Assembly (NCBI GenBank): GCA_037349315.1
Contig: JBAIAC010000014.1
Coordinates: 29,613,001 to 29,677,000 of the forward strand
Source: Chelydra serpentina
Lineage: Eukaryota; Chordata; Testudines; Chelydridae
Length of the DNA: 64,000 nucleotides
Reading direction: 5' to 3'
The position numbers and the translations under genes are program-made. Positions 55,501 to 64,000 of the stretch are shown here, in pieces (position 1 is the stretch's first letter; each line of letters opens with the position of its first letter). The notes beneath the pieces are model-generated. The model was given only the letters and a program-made list of their open reading frames with translations. It was not told the DNA's origin and did not search any database.

Positions 55501-55637
55501 GAATTTTCTTAATTAAAACATACTAGTAATGATTATACATACTGCTTCTGAGGATATCCTTTTCTGGATAACTATAGATGTCACTATATAATTGGTATAA
55601 GTGCTTAATTTGATTTTAAACTTTGTTTATTAATTTC
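52581..55637. other. No gene; several worn palindromic repeats
   Basis: Small MITE-like pieces with ATCAGGATC/GATCCTGAT words occur near 52840, 54055, 54430 and 55240. Short frames (53638, 54037, 54641) lack domains. Confidence 0.4.
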
Positions 55638-55649
55638 TTTCCCATCTAA

Positions 55650-56351
55650 ATGAAAATAAGAAAGAAAAACTTGTAGCACCTTAGAGACTAACAAATTTAT
55701 TTCAGCATAAGCTTTCGTGGGTTAATACCCGCTTCATCGGATGCATGGAATGAAACACTTCAGACAGACATTTATACAGTCAGAGAAACATGATGGTCCA
55801 GGTGTATAGACCAATCTTAAGAGGCTAATTAGTTGAGAGGAAACATGACAGCAGGGGAAGAAAAAGCTTTTGAAGTGATAAACAAGATGGTCACACAGGT
55901 GTGAATGAGGATCGTTAACTTAATATATTCTATAGAAACTATTGAACTCGAATTGATATGCAAACTAGATTGCGTTGCCTCCGGATTAAATCGTGATTTG
56001 GAATGGCTCGGCCATTATGTTAATTGAATCTATTTCCCTTAAGTTAACGATCCTCATTCACACCTGTGTGACCATCTTGTTTATCACTTCAAAAGCTTTT
56101 TCTTCCCCTGCTGTCATGTTGCCTCTCAACTAATTAGCCTCTTAAGATTGGTCTATACACCTGGACCATCATGTTTCTCTGACTGTATAAATGTCTGTCT
56201 GAAGTGTTTCATTCCATGCATCCGATGAAGCGGGTATTAACCCACGAAAGCTTATGCTGAAATAAATTTGTTAGTCTCTAAGGTGCTACAAGTTTTTCTT
56301 TCTTATTTTCATTTTGCTGACACAGACTAACACGGCTACTACACTTAAACC
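55650..56351 (+). mobile_element. Penelope-like element PLE3, near-perfect palindrome
   Basis: TTTCCCATCTAA lies on both sides (55638-55649, 56352-56363), a 12-bp duplication. The arms 55648-55923 and 56039-56314 are reverse complements over 276 bp with one mismatch (55841/56121) and no gap. The 115-bp centre (55924-56038) reads SGLNRDLEWLGHYVN then a stop on +, the last residues of a PLE GIY-YIG protein. A 37-bp unpaired tail (56315-56351) follows the right arm. It is a head-to-head pair of 3' tails. Confidence 0.95.
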
Positions 56352-56363
56352 TTTCCCATCTAA

Positions 56364-57494
56364 GTAGGCTAAACTTAAAATGCATAATCTTGGGAACAAA
56401 TCTGTAAATGGTAATGCCTTGTGTACCACTTGCAAGGTCACTTTTTCAAAGTGACAACATTTTCTGAGCAAACTACATACTCCCATGATTATTTATACAT
56501 TTGCCTTGTGAATTAGCAGCATGTTTTCTATTTATTCTACCCAGGAAATTCACAAGCCAAGGTGGTGCAGTTAGATTTTCTCAGAGGTCATGCTGCAAGG
56601 AAGTTTTAAAAGTCAAAGGGCAAAGATTGAAAATAGGATTATAGAATTTTGGGCTTCATGGAAAACTATTTCTTTATCCTAGAATACCACAGAAATATGT
56701 AAAGTATGGATTTGATGCAATTTTTAAAAATTATTTCAGGTACCTGTTGATATACACTGTCCATGGGAAAGGAAGAGTATATATGTCTTAAATATATTTA
56801 TCAGGATTTACAGCATTCTTAACTATAATATCCTTAAAAAAACAGCAGATCTTAGGTTTTAAAAGGGGTTTATCGTTTGTGTGTGACAATCAGAAAATGA
56901 AACTGACTATAGGCAACAGTGAAGATGGCTAGAGATTTGCATTGTCCAAGTTCTGAAAAATCCAAACAAATAAATCTTTGAATTGCTGTCTACAAGTCTT
57001 GTTTCCTTTGGAAGTGTTTATAATACAGGATTTTCAAATGTATAGTGTATTTTATTTCCCCTAAGCACTAGCCTCAAACACTTAAATTTTAAATACATTT
57101 GTAGATACAATTTATGCATGACCAGAAGCTTCAGTCACAATTAGCACACCTGTTGGCAGTCTCAGCAAGGCCCAAGGACTGACCGAGTATGGAAACTGAA
57201 TTAGTGTCTTGTCCCAAGATGGGATCTCTCCACATAGAGATAGGTATGGCAGTCTGAGAGAGCTTGTATTTCCATTGTTAGTATATTGCCTGTATTGTGG
57301 CTAGCAGATCTCAGTCTTCAGAGGTCCCCTTTTTTACAAGCACTAAATTAAAACATTTTTTAAACTTACACTTACAGCAAGATCAACTCTCCAAATATTT
57401 TGGGAAACCCAGTGCGAAGGATCAGCATATGTCTGTTTACTGCAAACTTCAATATGTTTGTGAACGCCATTTGATTGTAAGCTGTAGTACTCTA
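56364..57494. other. No feature seen
   Basis: AT-rich, unique-looking. Confidence 0.4.
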
Positions 57495-58772
57495 CGTTAG
57501 AGCTCTCATTCCTTCACCCGTTTACTTCCCTGGTCCTTCTCGCATGAACAGAGAGCAATACCCGAAGTCCGAAGGTACAAACAATTCAATGTTTATTGGG
57601 GTGAACTTCCAGCAAGCAATGATCCAATTTTCTTCCTTAGTGTTCCCCTTCCCAGCTCTGACACTCCCTGTTCCCATTCCCTGTTCCATTCTCCCCTTTA
57701 GAAAAACATGATTCCAATTTCCCACCCTCATTCCCTGTTCCCATCCCCCCCCTTAGCAAAACATGATTCCAATTCCCCCACCCCCATTCCCCGTTCCCAT
57801 TCCCCCTCCTTACTTCCTGGTTGACTGCAGACTATATAGTAAACCTCAGTTCTGCTTAGCTATACCTTAACCAGTCATTTTACTACAATTTAACTAATCA
57901 ATCCTAACATATTGTAACATGATTATTTAACCAATTATATCCCACCATCTTAATTAGTTTACACCCAGCAAAATTAATTATACAGCAGACAGAAACAATC
58001 ACAGAACCAGACAGAGATTATACAGACAAACAATAGGGAAATGGGGACTACAGTGATAGAACAACAAAATGAGGATTTCACATCCCAGCTATTGATAAGT
58101 GAGTTCTTGCCAGACAGGATGCTATTAAACTAAGTTTCCTTTAAATCTTCTAGGCTCTTCCCTTTCTCTGAAGGTGATAGATCGGATCAACTTTCTAGCA
58201 GCCTCAGATTGCCTTATTTCAATGTGACTAGTTTGAAATGTGAGGATGTGACCATACGCTTCCCAGCTTATGGCTACCTCTGCTGCTTAGCCAAAGATCT
58301 TAGCCTAAGAACAGGGTCTCAGACTGTCACAGTAAGAAAAGGCCCATAAACAGGCAGACTGTGAGTTTGATTCTTTCTTTTATACCTCTATAACTAGCTA
58401 AGTAATAAACATATACGTACATTCTTAAAGTGTTTGCAGACAGGCCTGAATATCTATATCCTAACACTGCATACCCTTCCTTTTTGCATGATAGCCTCCA
58501 TTTTGGGCTGGGACACCAGGTGTTGTTAGAAGAGATCCTGACAACTAGCAGAGAGGCTAACAATGGGAAAGCCATAGAGTCTTCACTGTTGGTTTTCCAG
58601 CTGCTGCCTGATTCAGATACTAATCAAGATCAGTTCTTGGTCTCCTGGACAGGAATTAAATGAAAAATTAGCCACTTCAGTCAAATGAAAAGTCAGCCAC
58701 TGGGAAATGGTCAGTTTCTCTAGACAATTATTATCCTTATCCTCTTCCCTTATGGAAACACACCCTGTCACA
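57495..58772 (-). repeat. Probable LTR, minus strand
   Basis: On the minus strand it begins TGTGACAGGGTGTGTTTCC (58772 down) and has AATAAA at 57592-57597. A 57-bp unit with AAAACATGATTCCAATT is tandemly duplicated at about 57645-57815. The 3' terminus and a target duplication were not identified, and no gag/pol frame adjoins. Class assignment is tentative. Confidence 0.45.
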
Positions 58773-58950
58773 GCCAGATATATTACTCATCTGGGTCCCA
58801 TGAGGGCCCTAAGCATTTGGGCCTTGGCTCCACCTAGGCATGTCCAGTTCAACCCTCTATTTCCCTAATGGTTCTGCAGGAGTGTAGCAGCAGAGAGGGA
58901 TGGGTTCTCCTGGGGTCTGGCTTCAGACTGCACAATAAATGAATTCGAAT

Positions 58951-59197
58951 CAGGGATCTCCAAACTTTAGGAGACGAGGGCCACATTAGATTTTTGAAGG
59001 GGCTTCGCGGGCCGGCTTTAGGGAGTGTGGGGCCTGATTTCGACGGGGCCCTGCCGCCGAAATACCGCCAAGGCAGCAGCAGTGTTTGAGCTGCCACCGA
59101 AGTGCTGCCGAGACAGCGGCAGCAATTGGTTGGGGGGCCGGTCAAATTGAAGCCGTGGGCCGGATCCGGCCCTCGGGCCGTAGTTTGGAGACCCCTG
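58951..59197. mobile_element. 247-bp hAT element
   Basis: The ends CAGGGATCTCCAAACTTTAG and GTAGTTTGGAGACCCCTG are inverted. The interior is GC-rich (GGGCCGGTCAAATTGAAGCC). The flanking 8-mers match poorly (4 of 8), so age or a deletion blurred the duplication. Confidence 0.82.
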
Positions 59198-59204
59198 AAT
59201 TAGA

Positions 59205-61000
59205 TGTTGGATAAGTGATTTAGCCGCTCTCATAGCAGCAGCATTCAGAGACATCACGCTCATCCATCCACCATCCAGATGATAAAGAGGGCAGATAACC
59301 AATGGCATGCTGTTTGTTCTTGCACACCACAAGGGCAAGACAGAGAGTTCAAGAAGCCCCAAGGGTAAAGATGTAAGTGAGACCTCCCATGAGCACAACC
59401 TACCCTGTTGTAATGAAGAAGGATCTGTTGGTTGTACTGAGGGGCATGCAAGACCTGATCTGGAAAGGCTAGAGACAACTCAGATAGATGCATATCTGAG
59501 TTGTCTATCTGCCAAGAAATGTGCCATCAATCCAATATGTAGTCCTGCACCACCTGTTGCTGCTGTTCCTCAGAAAGATTGTGTCTGTGTACTGTCTGAG
59601 AGGCTCAACTATTTCAGATAAAGGGCATCTTAACTGTAGCCAGCATTTTTTATGTGGTTATGAGATGAAATTATGAAGTAACCTGTCTTGATAGCTGGCT
59701 GCATGCAGTAGTATGGCCAGAACCCTGCCCTCGTGCCTAATTGCCAAAGGAGCAATGACAGCCAGGACCAGAAGATTGGAGACTGGATTTGTCCGGGTCA
59801 CACCGGTGATAATGCAGTGGGCAGAGCTGATGGTTGAATCCAACTTGCCACAGTGACTGGAACCCCATGCTGCTAAACTGTATTCAGCAGACACAATAAT
59901 TAGGGTACTGATACTCGTCCATAGGGTTGAAGCACCAGCATTCCATGAGTTGCCAGTAAAACTGCAGAGGAGAGAGTCTCTCTACCAAATTTTAGCACGT
60001 CTTCTTGGTGTGCTGTCGAAAGAACAGAGCAGTCAAGCTTTATCCCCAGATAAGTAAGGTACGGTTCAGAAACGATTGGCTGATGGTTCAAAAAGACTGG
60101 CAGCGGTTGATGAGCTAACCTGTTGGCAAGATGGAAACAAAAATGACACTGTCTTTAGTACATTTAGTTTAAATTGCTACTTCAAAAAGTACTTAGCCAA
60201 AGTGTCAAGGTCAGATGACAGGCAGGACTCTAGCTCTTAAAAGCATATATATATATATGAGCATCAGAGAAGTACAGATCCCTGGGGAAGTCCATTGTTT
60301 ATATGACATGGGTGACTGGAGCCATCTCCACACCTGATGATCACTGTTCTGTTAGAAATCATCTGCCTAATAAACTCTAAGTTTCTTGCCTGGAATCATG
60401 GAGTATAATTTTAGGACTAGTCCACAGTGCCAAACTGTGTTGTATGCTGACAGAAGGTCAACAAAAACAGTGGCAACCTTCTCTCCTGCCTCAAAGGCAT
60501 CCTCAATAAAAGAGGTCAGTCGAATCACTTGATCCTCAGCACTACAGCCCGGTCAGAACCCTGCTTGGAAATGAGGAAACTGTGGCTCAATTAAAGGCAA
60601 TCATCATTTAAGTACCAATCTCTCCAGCAACTTAAAAGTGACGCTGATCAAAGCCATTGGGTGATAGTTCTTTGGGCCATCCACCTTCCTTCCGGACTTA
60701 CAAAATGCCACTACACAGCATTCCGAACAAGTATTATAGAATCTTAGCAGAAAGTCACAACAGGATGAACTCATGTGATGCAGGAACTCCCCATGGACAT
60801 TGTCAAGACCAGGAGTCTTGTATGATTTTAACAAAGAAATCACTGATTCTAGTTCCTCCCAAGTGAATGGCTGGGATAAGCTAGAGTCAGCTGAGGGGGC
60901 TGACTGAATCTTTCTGAGAGCAGACAATACTCTCTGATTATGATCTCTGTTTGGGATTATGGGTTTACTGTTGGATTACAAGATGGGCTGCTGCAGCATT
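59205..61000 (-). pseudogene. Jockey/I-type LINE RT relic
   Basis: Read leftward from about 60930: WEELESVISLLKSYKTPGLD and DGPKNYHPMALISVTFKLLE (RT domains 1-2), then wording like AGFRPGCSAEDQVIRLTSF and VFVDLLSAYNTVWHCGL (motif A, catalytic Asp in FVDLLSAYNTVW), a worn NGLPQGS-like block, and later thumb wording (YLGIKLDCSV; AEYSLAAWGSSHCGKLDS; IAPLAIRHE). The last block has LPLWCARTNSMPLVICPLYH, a decayed form of the C-terminal CxCG..QT..H..CP motif. Many frameshifts. It is clearly not CR1; the clade (Jockey, Vingi or I) cannot be settled here. Confidence 0.8.
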
Positions 61001-61299
61001 TGCTGAGACATGTAGAGCATTTAGAGGTTGGCATGTACCTCTTGTACACAGTAGGTTGCAGGGCTTCTACTAGCAAGTCAGACTCATGTATCTGATGTCA
61101 TGCTATCTGAAGTGGCTCGCACCTGTGAATGCCTACCTCAGGGCAGACTGTCAGAAAACAAGGGCAGATATCCCAAACTGATGGGCTGTTCTATAATTAG
61201 ATTTCACCAAGCCAGTAACAAATGTGAACTCCTGGATCCCTATACCAATTTTACTATAGAGTGACAGACAGTCCCTTAGCCTCTCCAGTCTATTTTTTT
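61001..61299. repeat. Unclassified repeat piece
   Basis: 61142-61295 has wording I associate with a dispersed turtle repeat (ATTTCACCAAGCCAGTAACA). No ends visible; it stops where the CR1 leader starts. Confidence 0.3.
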
Positions 61300-61649
61300 G
61301 CGAACGGGGGCTGCTAACAGGGAGTTTTGAGAGGGATTGCTCCAGGTAAAGCAGGAGCAAATACAGGACCCTTGGGCCAGAGGCAGAGTGACCTGGGGAG
61401 CGGAGCGGACAGGGGGCTGCAGACAGGGGAGTTTGAGAGGGAGAGCAAGAGATCCCGCGGCTGAACAGTCTACCAGGTGAGAGTGAGTACTAGCTGTTGG
61501 TGGGAGTGTGTGTGTTTGACTGTTTGAATTTAAATTTTTTATTCTGATTTCAGGTGATTTCAGTTTCAGCTGTTGTGGCAGTTGGGACTGAGTGCCTGAC
61601 CCTGTTCCCTTGATTGTTTGAGAGGGAGTTTGACAAAGGGAGGCCTACG

Positions 61650-62717
61650 ATGGTTAGGAAGGCCCGCAACACCTGTGCCAGCACTGCTTCTGTCTCCTCC
61701 ACCTGCGCCTGTAGCCAGACAGAGCGCCTGTACATGGATGCTTCTACCCAGATCCTGGTGTGGTTTTGCAGGGACTGTAACTTGTAATTCCCACTTACTG
61801 ATATCCAGGCTGGGGGGACCATCCAATGTGACAGGTGCCTGCTGGTGGAATCTCTCAGGCAGCAGGTGGGAGAGCTACAAAAGGAGGTGGCTAGATTGAG
61901 GAGCATCCAAGTTCATGAACAATTCCTGGACAGTGTCCATGTGGAGACAGCTGAGGTAGCTGTCCCAGTACACAGGACTGCTGACACACCACTGGTGGAA
62001 GAGGAAATGGCTCAGGGTGGACACTGGCAGCTGGTTACTTCTGGCAGCAGGCAGTGCTCCACCCCTGCTCCAAACCCTGCCACCGTGGTAAGAGGAAACC
62101 GTTATGCTCTTCTTGATACAGGAGAGAAGGAATCTCCCCCTACAGCAGAGGAGGAGAAGCCTCGTACCCCTAAGGCTGGGAAGTGTGCTGCCACCACTGC
62201 GAATAGGAAACGTAGGGTAGTGGTGGTCGGAGACTCTCTGCTGAGGGGGACGGAGGCACCCATCTGTCGCCCTGACATTTCATCTCGGGAGGTATGCTGC
62301 CTGCCGGGGGCCCGTATCCGAGATGTTACAGAGGCATTGTCAAGGATTATTTGGCCCTCTGACTACTACCCCATGCTACTCATTCATGTGGGCACAAATG
62401 ATACTGCGAGGTGTGACACTGAGCAGATCAAGAGTGACTACAGGGCTCTGGGAGTATGGGTGAAGGAGTTTGGAGTGCAGGTGGTATTCTCTTCGATCCT
62501 TCCTGTCAAAGGTAGGGGCCCGGGCAGAGACAGGTGCATCGTGGAGGTGAATGCCTGGCTGAAAAGATGGTGTCGCCAGGAGGGCTTTGGCTTCCTCGAC
62601 CACGGGATGCTAATCCAGGAAGAACTGCTAGGCAGAGATGGCGTTCACCTTTCGAGGAGGGGAAAGACCCTATTTGGATACAGACTGGCTAACCTAGTGA
62701 GGAGGGCTTTAAACTAG
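61650..62717 (+). pseudogene. CR1 ORF1 protein: zinc finger, coiled coil, SGNH esterase; one stop
   Basis: CR1 ORF1 binds RNA and carries an esterase. From ATG 61650 (GATGG context) the 355-codon frame has Cys9, Cys19, Cys21, then a CxxC pair at 40/43 and another at 60/63 (zinc-finger-like). A Leu/Gln/Glu coiled coil follows (about 65-90, SLRQQVGELQKEVARL). The SGNH hydrolase domain has block I VVVVGDSLLRG (Ser196), block III HVGTNDTARCD (Asn250) and block V GRDGVHLSRRG (Asp330/His333). All catalytic residues are present. TAA at codon 46 (61785-61787) splits the zinc finger, so the full protein cannot be made without readthrough. Ends TAG 62715-62717. Confidence 0.92.
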
Positions 62718-62800
62718 GTTCGACGGGGACAGGTGAGCAAAGCCCACAGGTAAGTGGAGAACATGGGGACCTGGGAGATGGGTCGGGAATAGGAGGGGGC

Positions 62801-64000
62801 ATGGGCTCTAATGATAAAGAGATAGGAGGGTCAGGGCAAAACTGGGAGGCAAGATCAAATCAGTATCTTAGATGCCTGTATACAAATGCGAGAAGTATGG
62901 GTAATAAGCAGGAAGAACTGGAAGTGCTAATAAATAAAATAAATTCAACTATGACATTGTTGGCATCACCGAAACTTGGTGGGATAATACACATGATTGG
63001 AATGTTGGTATGGATGGGTACAGCTTGCTCAGGAAGGACAGACAGGGGAAAAAGGGAGGAGGTGTTGCCTTATATATTAAAAATGTACACACTTGGACTG
63101 AGATGGAGATGGACATAGGGGACGGAAGTGTTGAGAGTCTCTGGGTTAGGCTAAAAGGGGTAAAAAACAAGGGTGATGTCATGCTAGGAGTCTACTACAG
63201 GCCACCTAACCAGGTGGAAGAGGTGGATGAGGCTTTTTTTAAACAACTAACAAAATCATCCAAAGCCCAAGATTTGGTGGTGATGGGGGACTTCAACTAT
63301 CCAGATATATGTTGGGAAAATAACACAGCGGGGCACAGACTATCCAATAAGTTCTTGGACTGCATTGCAGACAACTTTTTATTTCAGAAGGTTGAGAAAG
63401 CTACTAGGGGGGAAGCTGTTCTAGATTTGATTTTAACAAATAGGGAGGAACTCGTTGAGAACTTGAAAGTAGAAGGCAACTTGGGTGAAAGTGATCATGA
63501 AATCACAGAGTTCACAATTCTAAGGAAGGGTAGAAGAGAGTACAGCAAAATAGAGACAATGGACTTCAGGAAAGCGAATTTTGGTAAACTCAGAGAGCTG
63601 ATAGGTAAGGTCCCATGGGAATCAAGACTGAGGGGAAAAACAACTGAGGAGAGCTGGCAGTATTTCAAAGGGACACTATTAAGGGCCCAAAAGCAAACTA
63701 TTCCGCTGGGTAGGAAAGATAGAAAAAGTGGCAAAAGATCACCTTGGCTTAACCACGAGATCTTGCAAGATCTAAAAAATAAAAAGGAGTCATATAAAAA
63801 ATGGAAACTAGGACAAATTACAAAGGATGAATATAGGCAAACAACACGGGAATGCAGGGGGAAGATTAGAAAGGCAAAGGCACAAAATGAGCTCAAACTA
63901 GCTACAGGAATAAAGGGAAACAAGAAAACTTTTTATCAATACATTAGAAGCAAGAGGAAGACCAAGGAGAGGGTAGGCCCACTACTCAGTGAGGAGGGAG
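62801..64000 (+). pseudogene. CR1 ORF2 start: APE endonuclease, one frameshift, runs off the window
   Basis: ORF2 encodes endonuclease plus RT. The ATG frame from 62801 reads LRCLYTNARSMGNKQEELEV (conserved Asn), then shifts near 62942-62950. From 62944 another frame is open to the window end: [13 protein letters not shown] (catalytic Glu), [25 protein letters not shown] (Asp/Asn), [11 protein letters not shown] and [13 protein letters not shown] (catalytic Asp-His). A Lys-rich linker and [20 protein letters not shown] follow, matching the linker relic at 1926-2275. All nuclease motifs survive apart from the one frameshift. RT lies beyond 64000. Confidence 0.93.

Larger units (their letters stand above)
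61300..64000 (+). mobile_element. CR1 LINE with 5' leader, ORF1 and start of ORF2
   Basis: The leader 61300-61649 carries spaced repeats of CAGGGAGTTTTGAGAGGGA (61318, 61425, 61617). ORF1 and ORF2 follow in the usual order about 80-200 bp apart. The element continues past the window. CR1 copies with 5' ends are uncommon because most are 5'-truncated. Confidence 0.92.

Noticed and set aside
58951..59197. Perfect hAT target duplication
   Set aside because: The flanking 8-mers ATTCGAAT and AATTAGAT match at only four positions, so no duplication is claimed.

Overview
This window looks like intergenic or intronic DNA from a sauropsid vertebrate, most likely a turtle. The evidence is the repeat mix: several CR1 LINE subfamilies (one with its 5' UTR and ORF1), Penelope-like elements (PLEs) with a GIY-YIG nuclease, a two-gene PIF/Harbinger transposon and its short derivatives, many hAT-type short elements, tRNA-related and MIR-like SINEs, and LTR pieces. 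The turtle assignment is inference from recalled repeat types. No search was possible, and another sauropsid (e.g. a crocodilian) is not excluded. I find no confident host gene. The only candidate is a 60-bp exon-like stretch at 45129-45188.

Layout. 1-1.9 kb: short-element debris and a 124-bp hAT MITE. 1.9-6.0 kb: a CR1 relic split by two PLEs that share one 12-bp target, PLE1 itself carrying two hAT insertions. 6-13 kb: mostly unique AT-rich DNA with short palindromic elements and SINE pieces. 13-15.5 kb: CR1 pieces on both strands. 15.5-28.4 kb: mostly non-coding, with LTR-like repeats, a minus-strand PLE piece, a Harbinger-type MITE with two hairpins (22698-22995) and a minisatellite. 28383-32472: a Harbinger element with TAA target duplications, a Myb/SANT-like gene on + and a DDE transposase gene on -, both broken by small lesions. 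32.5-38 kb: SINE and hAT elements. 37.6-41.3 kb: two opposed CR1 pieces and a decayed hAT transposase gene. 43679-44471: a non-autonomous Harbinger relative. 46.7-52.6 kb: MITEs, a solo LTR inside a hAT MITE, and a SINE split by a hAT element. 55650-56351: a PLE forming a near-perfect palindrome. 57.5-58.8 kb: a probable LTR. 59.2-61 kb: a decayed minus-strand LINE of Jockey/I type. 61.3-64 kb: a CR1 5' end with ORF1 (zinc finger, coiled coil, SGNH esterase) and the ORF2 endonuclease, running off the window.

How they relate. The genes belong to mobile elements and work, or worked, within their own elements: Myb-like protein plus transposase for Harbinger, ORF1 plus EN/RT for CR1, RT plus GIY-YIG for PLE. 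Nesting with intact target duplications gives relative ages: CR1 relic before PLE1/PLE2, PLE1 before its two hAT insertions, hAT MITE before solo LTR, SINE before hAT. Every element gene seen has at least one inactivating lesion, except the ORF2 portion after 62944, which is open to the window edge.
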